A DNA stretch of 64,000 bases from UBA10210 sp964408425 (GTDB lineage: Archaea > Micrarchaeota > Micrarchaeia > Norongarragalinales > Norongarragalinaceae). The stretch lies in assembly GCA_964408425.1 (NCBI GenBank), contig CAYOZI010000001.1, positions 15,738-79,737 on the forward strand, given 5' to 3'. A program made the translations under genes and the position numbers. This document shows, one piece after another, positions 9,001 through 15,995 of this stretch; positions within the stretch are counted from its first letter, which is position 1, and every line of letters starts with the position of its first letter. The notes below the pieces were generated by a model that had not been told where the DNA came from, did not search any database, and was given only the letters and a program-made list of their open reading frames with translations.

Positions 9001-9031
9001 TCATTGCGTTAAAATATGACGAAAACAACAT
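6005..9031 (-). CDS. Large secreted metallopeptidase with dockerin-like and CARDB repeats
   Basis: 1008 residues. The N-terminus is a signal peptide or anchor (KRRIFAFVAIAFVLLVAGF). Four EF-hand-like calcium loops of dockerin type follow (DVNYDGIVNDAD, DANRDGVVDERD, DYNDDFYVSNPD, DGNKDGIVNVED). Four CARDB-like beta domains come next, each opening with PDL (RPDLTLSGL, KPDLVAQSI, RPDLAVQSI, VPDLAVDEI). The C-terminal catalytic domain holds HEFGHALSWLKDEW near residue 842, an HExxH zinc site similar to M64-type peptidases. Only that motif supports the family. A TATA-like TTATAAAC around 9060 puts the transcript start only a few bases before the ATG at 9031. ATG 9004 is an alternative but has no ribosome site. 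It probably cleaves proteins outside the cell. Confidence 0.8.
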   Translation of the reverse strand: MLFSSYFNAMKRRIFAFVAIAFVLLVAGFSLFASAYSSSCYSDVNYDGIVNDADQGPLRENFGKSSSQNSCSWNLNTGIVCKAFDANRDGVVDERDNAALGYDYGSSCSPVSFYDYNDDFYVSNPDLVAVEGNAGKNSSENCVVGGETVSCSLLDGNKDGIVNVEDEYGVLVNWKAFVGARPDLTLSGLAVGYLPFEAFQLERVNVTVRNSKNVGFGVFDSSRNPAEKIFVWFDGDGVFWDEQDQAEFQSCMQTNGCARMVLIPKNSGAWNANGESRVSFDWIPMKSGNYPVYVYADDYPEFGEPYGREVSENNNIAAMNVSVGITKPDLVAQSIRVLQSPSIWKKVRVEVNVSNANNASIPASTRNVFVRLKDANTVVEEVNVSKNAGVWLAWGKNSFVFDWTPQSGGLRNLTLEVDDVPDANGVEESESNNVLNLSVNVDRPDLAVQSISTPTLRILQPSTINITIANLRNAPFPSNTTNIFVVLTRDIFTLNQSDARFIGIKNVSKSEGLWNGSASALVQFDWTPSVGGSHSLKAFVSDEPNIAGLEESEGNNNRSQNVFVNVPDLAVDEISFPTQPDINHAGQVVVVVKNLGNAPFPNGTFSVISVVLNETHFEYYTPANESGFWTEPVTLGTFEIQPGEGAWNALGNSTVVFNWTPPEEFFGESDFSVFANANPFQQGFEPDYSNNNLTAAGTPVLYTDACIVWDYSGNPETKLDVALFGDGMNYSYDEQEWHYRQASFDNDSNFSLTGLSLIEPLHSQEQKINFLRFSRMGDYCEANWRFCSGGSGDWTAAVLSCPADLRGVLTTNNIGGNGGMAYPMFFMVTTRFEYDRWETAAVVHEFGHALSWLKDEWPGNTEGMPSCAPNSSTAMEWWGDLVGGGKGALKILSEPELDYLHSESSEQPLDDDYWHCIYGDVSCVNYTRILSYTPPGCTDGESGARPTVRSMMSSGGDWFSFVLFHYYLDFSPVLFWSPGFVTDSDYAWRDAFGKVNQRSLNQSLEGFS

Positions 9032-9119
9032 TAAAAACTATTATTTTAACCACTAAACAGTTTATAACAAAACGAGTTTTTGATTGCTCGAACGCTACAA
9101 GTGGCGTTTTGAAATAAGG

Positions 9120-11567
9120 CTAACCCCACGAACCTAATCCCGTCTGCTTTCCCTTGTTTTTCAACGCGTCCTCGTCGAAACCCAGTGACCCCAGGATCCT
9201 CAAAACGGCAGGCAAAACCTGGTGGTTCACGTAATAATCCGCATCGTAATCCTTAGCCAGTTCAACAACCCTCGACTGCAAATAAATCTTCTGCTTGCTC
9301 TTCGAAGTTTCCTTCCCTTCCGTCGTAATGACGAATCCGATTACGGAATTCTCCGGAATGCGCATTCCCTGTTTTATAGCGTTTTGCACAGCCCCCAATT
9401 CCGGCGACTGCACTGCATAAGAAGAAGCGCTTTTCCTCAATTGCGTGTAAATAACGCAATCCTCGAGAGGGATTTTCCCGGCCTTCAAATCCTCGACCGT
9501 TTTCATCACCAACGCCGCGGCTTTTTCCACATCCCCTTCCTTCAACAGTATTTCCAGAACTTTTCTCTGCGTTTCCTTCGCGATCTTGCTCCAATCCCTT
9601 CTCACCAATTCAAAGCCCCTTATCTTGATTTTTCCCTTCTCGTCTATCAAAGCATACTTCTTTTTCGCGCCCTGCTCCTCCGCTCCCTTGACTTTCCTGG
9701 AAACGAATATTCCCCGCGGATAAAACCCTTCCAACTCCAGCTGCATTGCCTCGGGAAGGCCGGCGTTAATCTTTTTTTGAAAAGCAACGACCTTTTCCTT
9801 GCTCGAGTAAAGCAAAAACGCGGAATCCGTATCCGCGTACAAAGGCTTCAACCCGAATTCCTCCGCCTTCTGGAGCGTTTGCTGTATATAGTGCCTCCCC
9901 CAAGCGGTAGTCGCCTCCCCTCCCTCTCGCGTATACCACCGTGAACGCGCGTAGAGAAGATATCCGTAAGTGGAATTCGCCAGGATTTTCAACGACCACT
10001 GCCTTGCATCGAGAATCTTGTACTCCTCGGACTTTTCATCCACGCTTTTCATCTGTTTTTTTATCTTCGCCCTTTCCTTCAAAACCTCCTCCAGCATTTC
10101 CGGAATGATTCCCTTCCGTTTTTTGCAGAAGTGATGGCCTTGAGGAGAAACGAAACCGTCTCCCTTGCAACAATCGCAATTGAGCGTCGTAGAGTCGATG
10201 TTATGGGAAATGATTATGGACGGATACAGGGACCGGAAATCGAGGACTGCGATATTTTCGTAAACCCCGGCATCCGGCGTTTTGACGAACGCCCCTTCCA
10301 CCATCCCCTGCCTCGCGTCGATATCTTCGGAAGAAGGCTTGTTGGGAGCCAATTCGTTTCTTTCAAACGCCTTGCTTAAAAGAAAAGTCTCGACCAATTG
10401 CGATGAAGTGGCGCGCGAAACTTCGATCAAAGGCATTTTGACGAGTTTTCCCAATTCCAGCTGCAGCGGAAGAAAGCGTTTAGCCAAGCCCAGGCAGGCG
10501 ACCGCATCAACAAGGCAGTATTCCGCAAGGAAATCCCGCTCTTTTTGAGAGCCGGAATCCCAAATCTTGTGGATGTCCTGTTTTTTCACGCCCAGCTTCT
10601 TTCCCCCGAGAACCGTGGCGTAAACCTCTTCGAGAGTCAAACGCGAAACCTTGATCGTTCCCGTGAAATTCAGGAACGAAGCGACGGGAAAAACATCGTA
10701 GTGGATCCTTCCGGAAATCTCGGAAATGTTCCTCAAGCCTATCCTTCTTGTTTTGACAGGGTTTTTGTCCCTGCCCAAGCGGAAGTCGGCACTAAGCTTT
10801 TTCGCCCTGGTTTGAAGATAAGGCAAATCGAACTGGTCCCCGTTGTAAGTGCATATAACGTCAACGTGTTTTTCCCTCAGCAAATCGCAATACGCTTCGA
10901 TCATTTTCCTTTCCGAATCGAAGCTCTTAACGAATTTTTCCGAAAAGTGCTTGTCGTAAGAATAAACGCCCTTCGCCTCGCCGTCGAACCCGATCATCAA
11001 AGCAGGATCTTTCTCCGCGTTAGGGATGGTTTCCGGATTGTAAGTTTCAATATCCAGCGAAAGAAAACGCAGCTTTGGAATCTCGTCGGAATCCACAGTC
11101 TTTATTTTTCTGATTGAAAGCCCCGCGTGCTCCACTTCCTGCAAGGCGTTGGGCTTCAGGCTCTTATCCAGCAGATAACGCCGCGTGTAGGGAATGTCGA
11201 ATTCGAAAGGCTCGCCGTATTTCTTCGCCCCTTCCCTCAGCGAAGGGACGTCCGACGCTTTAAAGCCAAATACTTTCAGCAAAACCACGTTTTTGTTTCG
11301 GAAGGAAAGCGAGGTTTCCTCAACCCTCTTCACCCTGCAGTCTCCGAATTTCGACGAAACAACCATGCTCTCTAGCTTTCCCTTAGCCTCCTTCAGGCTC
11401 TCCTTGGGTTTCAGCAAAAAGTAGGGCTCGAAATTATCATACAGCCGGATGGTTTTTCCGGAAAGCGTTTTGAGCGTCAGGCGTATGGCGCTTTCCTTGT
11501 TTTTCAAAACGTGGTCTACATCCAGCAGAAACGCTTTCACCACGCCGTTCTTGTTCTTTGCCTTCAC
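9120..11567 (-). CDS. polB: DNA polymerase family B (PolB)
   Basis: Replicative DNA polymerase with 3'-5' proofreading, about 815 residues, a normal length. The exonuclease motifs are SLDIETYNP (Exo I, about residue 170), YNGDQFDLPYL (Exo II) and YCLVDAV (Exo III). Polymerase motifs are DFRSLYPSIIISHNID (motif A), KILANSTYGYL (motif B) and YADTDSAFL (motif C, with the paired metal-binding Asp). EGAFVKTP precedes motif A, where YxGG/A is usual. All catalytic acids are present, so it should be active. I prefer the GTG at 11567, eight bases after a GGTGG ribosome site. The GTG at 11579 lies inside that site. It stands alone on the minus strand, with the divergent plus-strand pair 11717-12402 upstream. 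Confidence 0.95.
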   Translation of the reverse strand: MKAKNKNGVVKAFLLDVDHVLKNKESAIRLTLKTLSGKTIRLYDNFEPYFLLKPKESLKEAKGKLESMVVSSKFGDCRVKRVEETSLSFRNKNVVLLKVFGFKASDVPSLREGAKKYGEPFEFDIPYTRRYLLDKSLKPNALQEVEHAGLSIRKIKTVDSDEIPKLRFLSLDIETYNPETIPNAEKDPALMIGFDGEAKGVYSYDKHFSEKFVKSFDSERKMIEAYCDLLREKHVDVICTYNGDQFDLPYLQTRAKKLSADFRLGRDKNPVKTRRIGLRNISEISGRIHYDVFPVASFLNFTGTIKVSRLTLEEVYATVLGGKKLGVKKQDIHKIWDSGSQKERDFLAEYCLVDAVACLGLAKRFLPLQLELGKLVKMPLIEVSRATSSQLVETFLLSKAFERNELAPNKPSSEDIDARQGMVEGAFVKTPDAGVYENIAVLDFRSLYPSIIISHNIDSTTLNCDCCKGDGFVSPQGHHFCKKRKGIIPEMLEEVLKERAKIKKQMKSVDEKSEEYKILDARQWSLKILANSTYGYLLYARSRWYTREGGEATTAWGRHYIQQTLQKAEEFGLKPLYADTDSAFLLYSSKEKVVAFQKKINAGLPEAMQLELEGFYPRGIFVSRKVKGAEEQGAKKKYALIDEKGKIKIRGFELVRRDWSKIAKETQRKVLEILLKEGDVEKAAALVMKTVEDLKAGKIPLEDCVIYTQLRKSASSYAVQSPELGAVQNAIKQGMRIPENSVIGFVITTEGKETSKSKQKIYLQSRVVELAKDYDADYYVNHQVLPAVLRILGSLGFDEDALKNKGKQTGLGSWG

Positions 11568-11716
11568 GATCAAACCCACCTTTCAAAATATAGAACAGGA
11601 GTATCAGGGAAAAAGCGTTTTTATTGCTTGGCTGGAGGACAGGAAAAAAGGAAGGTTATTTAACGCCTTTTCGAGTAAACCGTTTTAATACACTAGAAAA
11701 AGGGGTGTTTTTCAGA

Positions 11717-12061
11717 ATGCCAACTCCTCAGAGAGGCAGGGAAACCGCCGAAGGCATCATCTCCCAAATGCAAACGCTTGAATCCAAATTAAACCTCATC
11801 GCCCAGAGGATAAAAACGATGGAAAAGAACGAGGAAATCCTCGGAAGGACGTTAATAACCTTGAACGACAAGCTCGACAAGGTTTCCAAAGAAGGCTTTA
11901 CCACTTCATCCAAGGGAGAGAAGGTTGACGAGGCGAAATACGCCACGAAGCAAGAAGTGCGCGAACTCAAAGCTTTGCTAGATGCGATTAATCCCCTCGA
12001 ATTCGCGACCGTCGACCAGGTCAAGGAATTGATGGACGACGCTTTGAAAAAAAGAAAGTGA
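11717..12061 (+). CDS. Small coiled-coil protein, upstream of DUF424 gene
   Basis: 114 residues from an ATG at 11717, ten bases after a GGGGTG ribosome site. A longer frame upstream lacks such a signal. Heptad-like helical stretches (about residues 10-60 and 75-114) are rich in Glu, Lys, Leu and Ile and suggest a coiled coil. The C-terminus is basic (DALKKRK). No enzymatic motif is seen. Its stop overlaps the GTG start of the DUF424 gene by GTGA, so the two are translationally coupled. Function unknown. Confidence 0.7.
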   Translation: MPTPQRGRETAEGIISQMQTLESKLNLIAQRIKTMEKNEEILGRTLITLNDKLDKVSKEGFTTSSKGEKVDEAKYATKQEVRELKALLDAINPLEFATVDQVKELMDDALKKRK

Positions 12062-12402
12062 TTCTATTGCCAGGCGCGAAAAGCCATTCCCAACTCACGG
12101 CCAAAGTCCACGCCAGGCCCCACGGCGGCATGAGCAGGGTAGTAGTGGCGTTGTGCGATTCGGAATTGCTTGGAAAAATATACACCCAGGGCGAGAGGGT
12201 TTTGGACCTGAAGAACTACAGGGGTTTTTACGAAGGTGCTGCGGTTACGGAAATCGAAGCCATAGAACTTTTGAGGATGGCGGACAACGCGAACATAGTG
12301 GGCGAAAAAAGCGTGGCAATAGCGAAAAAAGCGTTCGGCGTTTCCTCAACCGAAACGAAAACGATAAAGAAAATCCCGCACTTGCAATACTACAAAATCT
12401 AA
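12058..12402 (+). CDS. DUF424 family protein
   Basis: 114 residues starting with GTG inside the GTGA overlap with the preceding gene. The pattern KVHARPHGG, VALCDSELLGK, FYEGAAVTEIEAIELL, NANIVGEKSVAIAKKAFG matches the archaeal DUF424 family as I know it. That family is small, cytosolic and of unsettled function. The motifs LL..A..ANIVGE and the basic end KIPHLQYYKI are typical. No membrane segment. The gene ends a few bases from the convergent, broken NERD gene. Confidence 0.75.
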   Translation: MILLPGAKSHSQLTAKVHARPHGGMSRVVVALCDSELLGKIYTQGERVLDLKNYRGFYEGAAVTEIEAIELLRMADNANIVGEKSVAIAKKAFGVSSTETKTIKKIPHLQYYKI

Positions 12403-12417
12403 GAAGATAAGACTGCA

Positions 12418-12761
12418 ATAATTTTTTGTTTCTATAACAAAAACGCCAGTAGGCCCTATTACAACATGATCCAACTGACGCCCAGAAGGCAACTTAAAAT
12501 CAGCTGCTAGATAAAATTCGTCGTTCAAATTTTTTAGACTATTATCAACTTCCACTTCTCCAGCCACATCAGATAATGAGTTCCTTTAGAAAAAAATCCA
12601 GCACTAATAATGAACGAAAGAACGGAAAACCACACCAAAAAACTAGCATAAGAACTAATCCAGTATAAAATCAGAGAAGAAAAAAAGAGAACAAAACTAT
12701 ATTTAAAATAATGGCCAGAGGTATCGGATAAGTAGGAACTACGTGGCTTGATTAGTTTCAC
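12418..12761 (-). pseudogene. Broken NERD-domain membrane protein gene
   Basis: Two overlapping minus-strand frames together read as one damaged gene. The first (from 12761) gives MKLIKPRSSYL, two hydrophobic helices (SFVLFFSSLILYW, FLVWFSVLSFIIS) and FFSKGTHYL. A +/-1 frameshift near 12570-12585 would join it to LSDVAGEVEVDNSLKNL and then LPSGRQLDHVVIGP and GVFVIETKNY, the hallmark of a nuclease-related (NERD) domain. After ETKNY the frame runs into the end of DUF424, so the rest of the domain is lost. The DNA is visibly more AT-rich than its neighbours, which suggests acquired DNA now decaying. A sequencing error could explain the frameshift but not the missing C-terminus. Confidence 0.7.
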
Positions 12762-12807
12762 AACACATGAAAAACGAACTACATAAAAAACATTTTGAAA
12801 AAGAGAG

Positions 12808-12921
12808 TGCGGCGACCGGGAATCGAACCCGGGCTACCAGCTTTCTGCTCTTTCTTTGGTCAAGCTTTCTTTCGCAAAGAAAGGTTGGAAGGCTGGAATC
12901 ATACCATTAGACCATCGCCGC
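12808..12921 (-). tRNA. tRNA-Gly(UCC) with anticodon-loop intron
   Basis: The acceptor GCGGCGA pairs with TCGCCGC, and the T arm is CCGGG-TTCGATT-CCCGG. The anticodon stem is CCAGC/GCTGG around loop CTTCCAA, giving anticodon TCC. An intron of about 43 bp (12843-12885) sits at the usual 37/38 site and contains a CTTTCTTT-GCG-AAAGAAAG hairpin. No CCA is encoded. A TATA-like TTTAAATTTAA lies about 25-30 bp upstream (12942-12955). Confidence 0.93.
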
Positions 12922-12948
12922 GCGAATAATACTGGAGCATAATTAAAT

Positions 12949-13071
12949 TTAAAGCAAATGCGCAGGTTTGAAGTCCTCGATTTGGCCCAGCGCTATGTCT
13001 TTAAGTGAAGCTCGAATTTGCTTCATCAAATTCGTGTCTTCCAAAACATCACGCGTTTCTTTGTCAAACAA
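12949..13071 (-). CDS. 40-residue antitoxin-like protein, no toxin partner seen
   Basis: A TTG start at 13071 lies eight bases after a strong GGAGGAG ribosome site. An ATG in another frame sits almost on that site and yields only 17 residues. The product includes VLEDTNLMKQIRASLKDIA and ends GQIEDFKPAHLL, resembling the short helical archaeal antitoxins with a LMKQI..SL.DI core (RelB-like). That likeness is from memory of the pattern. No toxin gene lies next to it: one neighbour is tRNA-Gly, whose promoter its 3' end overlaps, the other tRNA-Pro. It may be an orphan, a remnant, or part of a dispersed pair. Confidence 0.45.
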   Translation of the reverse strand: MFDKETRDVLEDTNLMKQIRASLKDIALGQIEDFKPAHLL

Positions 13072-13100
13072 TTAGGCATCTCCTCCTCAAAAAAAGGTAG

Positions 13101-13204
13101 TGGGGTCGCTGAGATTCGGACTCAGGTCTCCAGCCCCCCAGGCTGGAAGGATGCGTCGCCGAACAAATACGAACGTATTTGCTCTCAGGCTACCCCACGA
13201 CCCC
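13101..13204 (-). tRNA. tRNA-Pro(GGG) with D-loop intron
   Basis: The acceptor GGGGTCG pairs with CGACCCC and A73. The anticodon stem CCAGC/GCTGG encloses CTGGGGG (anticodon GGG), and the T arm CTGAG-TCCGAAT-CTCAG is intact. The D loop is interrupted: exon 1 ends GGGTAGCCTG, about 31 extra bases follow (about 13155-13185, with a CAAATAC-GTTC-GTATTTG hairpin), and exon 2 resumes GCATCCTTCCAGC. Removing the insert gives exactly the D arm of the tRNA-Pro(UGG) at 39674. The anticodon loop itself is uninterrupted. Confidence 0.9.
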
Positions 13205-13206
13205 AG

Positions 13207-14301
13207 TTACAATTTATGGTTGGTTATGCTTAAAAACGCTTTAAGATTTTCAGGATCATCGCTTATCCAGGCTGGAATAGCATCGGTTGAATTTCTCGAA
13301 GGAAAACCGTTCGCTTTAAGCCACCGTCCAACAGCCACGCAGGAAACAAAACATTGGTAACTCTTTAGACTCTTTTTCCTGGCGTAAGGAACGGGCAAAT
13401 TGAATTTTAGCAACACTATTCGCGCAAAATCCAGGATCAATTCTGTCGAGGAGGAAATGATGTAAAACTGCTTCAGGTTTTTGGATAAGCCGCCATATCT
13501 AAGCAGATAAGCGAAAAGCTTTGCTAGATCGACATCAAGTGAGTTGGGAAGGACAGCCCTTCGCTTGTCGTACAGGAACTCGAGGGCGTTTTTGTCAATC
13601 CAAAACGCGTTATCCCAAGCCTGAACCTTCCGCTCAGCCACCAAAGCGGCTTTTTCCAAAACAAGGTTTTTTCTATTATCAAGCCCAAACCGTATTTCTT
13701 TTTGAAACAATGAATTCGAACGAGTACGTACACCGAATATCATAGATTTGGTCCGATGCCCGTCTTTCCTGAGGTTGGCGTTTTGAATAATGACGTTGGA
13801 AGTTTTAATCCCAAAATTCAACAGCATTTCCTTCAGATCGTTTATGAACGAAATCCCATCATCCAGAAGCAGTTCGTCCTTGTTTAGGTGGAAAGAAACA
13901 AGGTATGAATTGAAAGAAGTGGATTTGCTAATCCAACCCTCGCACTGAAACGCAATTGAAAGGTAAGCCTTGGAAAAAACGCGGTTTGTTTTTATCCACG
14001 CTGGAACCCTAAAAGGCACGAGCATCTTGTCGCCTTTCGGAACTCCGGCTTCAAAAAGAAGCTTAGCTACTTTTGAACTATAAAACCTGCACTTATAGCT
14101 AAAACCAAAACCAGTTCCCTGTTCATAGTGGGGTTTCAAACCGAATTTGCTTACAACGATTTTTTCAAAGTCTTTAAGAAAAACAAAGTTTGACGAAGAC
14201 AGGTAAAAACGACTCAAATTCTTTCCAAGATGGCCGTCGAACGTCAGGTAACTAACGAGTTTAGCCAAATCCTCGTCTAAAACTAGAGTGTCGGCTGTCA
14301 T
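13207..14301 (-). CDS. LAGLIDADG homing-endonuclease-like protein, abutting tRNA-Pro
   Basis: About 364 residues from ATG 14301. Two related halves are visible, each starting with a LAGLIDADG-like helix: LAKLVSYLTFDGHLGKNL in the first and LAKLFAYLLRYGGLSKNL in the second. The first keeps the acidic residue (FDG) and is followed later by a second helix, AYLSIAFQCEGWI. The second half has Tyr in place of the Asp and ends at ENLKAFLSITNHKL, three bases before the tRNA-Pro gene, without its final helix. It is likely a homing endonuclease or derived DNA-binding protein, partly degenerate and truncated against the tRNA. It contains no intein or host gene. Activity is uncertain. Confidence 0.7.
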   Translation of the reverse strand: MTADTLVLDEDLAKLVSYLTFDGHLGKNLSRFYLSSSNFVFLKDFEKIVVSKFGLKPHYEQGTGFGFSYKCRFYSSKVAKLLFEAGVPKGDKMLVPFRVPAWIKTNRVFSKAYLSIAFQCEGWISKSTSFNSYLVSFHLNKDELLLDDGISFINDLKEMLLNFGIKTSNVIIQNANLRKDGHRTKSMIFGVRTRSNSLFQKEIRFGLDNRKNLVLEKAALVAERKVQAWDNAFWIDKNALEFLYDKRRAVLPNSLDVDLAKLFAYLLRYGGLSKNLKQFYIISSSTELILDFARIVLLKFNLPVPYARKKSLKSYQCFVSCVAVGRWLKANGFPSRNSTDAIPAWISDDPENLKAFLSITNHKL

Positions 14302-14400
14302 GCGTTCTACCTGCGGGTTAATGCAAACACTCGCAAGTAAACAGAATTTAAAAACTTGGGCAGACACCACCTTGCCGGTGGCGCTATTTCTGCCGGTGGC

Positions 14401-14598
14401 TTAAAATCTTTGGTAGGGGATGATTTCCTCGACCAAATCAACTTGTCCGAGAAACATTCTCCTGCAGCAGTATCTGTTAAAACCGAGTTCGTCCAAAACC
14501 TTTCCAGCATCCTCTCCCGAAGTGGTGCGCTGCTTGAACTCCTCCCAATTCTCGGCAATGGGCTTTCCGCACGTGAAACAACGGACTGGAACCAACAT
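14401..14598 (-). CDS. rpoN: RNA polymerase subunit N (RpoN/Rpb10)
   Basis: 65 residues, the usual size of this small core subunit, which helps assemble the D/L/N/P platform. The zinc site is complete: RCFTCGKPI near the N-terminus and RYCCRRMFL near residue 44. It follows uS9 in the conserved order eL18-uL13-uS9-RpoN on the minus strand. RpoK, which often comes next, is absent; the endonuclease-like gene lies downstream. The start ATG is preceded by GGGTGAAGG. Confidence 0.95.
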   Translation of the reverse strand: MLVPVRCFTCGKPIAENWEEFKQRTTSGEDAGKVLDELGFNRYCCRRMFLGQVDLVEEIIPYQRF

Positions 14599-14613
14599 TT
14601 TTCCTTCACCCTC

Positions 14614-15057
14614 TTAACGATAAGATTTCGTAAACCTTGCCCTTGCTTTGGGCCCCTTGAATTTTTTAGGTTCAACCCTTCGGGCGTCCTCGACGTACAA
14701 GCTCCTGTCGAACTCGAGAAACTGCTTCTTCAGCTCTTCGCCATCCTTCCTGAACTCGATCAAAGCGCGGGCGATTGCCGTTCTGGCCGCTTGCGCCTGG
14801 CCCATTATTCCACCGCCGTTGGTGGTTATGGAAATGTCGAAATCGTAAGGCTCCTGCAAGAACGATAACGGCTCTGCGATTATTTGCCGTGCAAAAGGGT
14901 TGGCGTAAGAATTCAACGAAAGCCCGTTAATGCGTATAATGCCTTTTCCGGCCTTGATGTAAGCCCGAGCTATTGCCTCTTTCCGCTTTCCGCGGGTTAC
15001 TATCTGCTTTTTCTTTCGCGTTTTCTTCTTCTTTTCAACTTTAACTTCATCAGCCAT
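14614..15057 (-). CDS. rps9: Ribosomal protein uS9
   Basis: 147 residues of a small-subunit protein whose C-terminal tail reaches the P-site tRNA. The family core is clear: RKEAIARAYIKAGKG, the GGGIMGQAQAARTAIARAL segment, and the tail ending RARFTKSYR. A basic N-terminal extension (EKKKKTRKKKQIVTRGK) precedes the core. It lies between uL13 and RpoN with short gaps, consistent with one operon. Confidence 0.96.
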   Translation of the reverse strand: MADEVKVEKKKKTRKKKQIVTRGKRKEAIARAYIKAGKGIIRINGLSLNSYANPFARQIIAEPLSFLQEPYDFDISITTNGGGIMGQAQAARTAIARALIEFRKDGEELKKQFLEFDRSLYVEDARRVEPKKFKGPKARARFTKSYR

Positions 15058-15069
15058 TTTTTATCACTT

Positions 15070-15492
15070 TCAACCGTTTTTCCATCCCAAGCGAGAGCAA
15101 ACCTCGCCCAGAGAAACGAACGCTATTTTCAAATCATCCGAAGTCTTGTAGAATTTTTGCGCCTTGCCCTCGAATTCCTTCGGCATTCCCAAAAATGCCT
15201 TGAATAATTCCCTCGCCTTTTTCCCGCTCGCTTTCTTCTTTGGAAGCATTCCCCTCAAAACGTACTTCAAAAACATATCCGGACGAACGGGATATTTAGG
15301 CGAGTGTTCGGGATTGCTCTTGTTCTGGATGTTGCGCTTGTCGCGATAACGCGATACGATGAAGTCGGAATTGCCGGAAAAAACTATTTTTTCCGCGTTT
15401 ACGACTACTACCTGCTCGCCCTCCTGAAGCTTTTTTGAGGCGAAGGCCAAGACTCTCCCGAAAATCGCCTTGTCCCCGTTAATTACAAACAT
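15070..15492 (-). CDS. rpl13: Ribosomal protein uL13
   Basis: 140 residues from ATG 15492, preceded by GTGGTTG; the GTG at 15501 is within that signal. Typical features are the N-terminal MFVINGDKAIFGRVLAFASK, VVVVNAEKIVFSGN, and the basic LRGMLPKKKASGKKA segment. It is a large-subunit protein. Its position between eL18 and uS9 is the standard archaeal order. Confidence 0.95.
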   Translation of the reverse strand: MFVINGDKAIFGRVLAFASKKLQEGEQVVVVNAEKIVFSGNSDFIVSRYRDKRNIQNKSNPEHSPKYPVRPDMFLKYVLRGMLPKKKASGKKARELFKAFLGMPKEFEGKAQKFYKTSDDLKIAFVSLGEVCSRLGWKNG

Positions 15493-15502
15493 TTCAACCA
15501 CA

Positions 15503-15871
15503 TTATCCGAAAATCCTTATTTTCTTTCCTTCGGGGTTCTTTTCAGCCAATGCCCTCAAAGAGATGAGGCTCGAACCCAATTTTGCTTTCGCACTAGCGC
15601 TCGCCTTGAACGCTGCAACCGTGATCTTTTTCTTCAATTCTCCCTGCCCCAGCAAAACGCCCGGAACTACGATTACGTCCCCGTCTTTCGCGAATTTCTC
15701 GAGCTTGAATAAATTGACAACCTTCCCCTTTTTCCTTCTAGCGGGCTTCAGCATAAACTCCGCAATAACCCGCCATGCGCCCGACTTGTTTTTCCGTGCG
15801 GTCTTCTCCAGAAAGCCCAGGAGCTTTATCGTTTCCAGGCTTTCCGGACCTCTGAACTTCGATTTCTTCAT
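15503..15871 (-). CDS. rpl18e: Ribosomal protein eL18
   Basis: 122 residues, normal for the archaeal form. Recognised by GDVIVVPGVLLGQGEL and the C-terminal AEKNPEGKKIRIFG, with a basic middle (KPARRKKGKVVNL). Large-subunit protein. It opens the eL18-uL13-uS9-RpoN group, and tRNA-Leu lies just upstream. Confidence 0.95.
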   Translation of the reverse strand: MKKSKFRGPESLETIKLLGFLEKTARKNKSGAWRVIAEFMLKPARRKKGKVVNLFKLEKFAKDGDVIVVPGVLLGQGELKKKITVAAFKASASAKAKLGSSLISLRALAEKNPEGKKIRIFG

Positions 15872-15900
15872 TTTTCTTCAACACCAATTAAGCGAAAACG

Positions 15901-15985
15901 TGCAGGGGCTGGGATTTGAACCCAGGCACTCCTAAGAGACTGACACCTCAAGCCAGCGCATTTGACCAGGCTCTGCCACCCCTGC
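15901..15985 (-). tRNA. tRNA-Leu(GAG), no intron
   Basis: The acceptor GCAGGGG pairs with CCCCTGC and A73. The anticodon stem CTGGC/GTCAG encloses TTGAGGT, anticodon GAG. The long variable arm (TCTC TTA GGAG) is typical of leucine tRNA, and the T arm is CTGGG-TTCAAAT-CCCAG. It sits inside the ribosomal protein cluster between the DUF167 gene and eL18, so it may be processed from the same transcript. Confidence 0.95.
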
Positions 15986-15995
15986 TTGCGCGCAA

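Noticed and set aside
14340..14402. Short direct repeat of TGCCGGTGGC upstream of the endonuclease-like gene
   Set aside because: Only two 10-base copies. No spacing or context suggests an att site or CRISPR.
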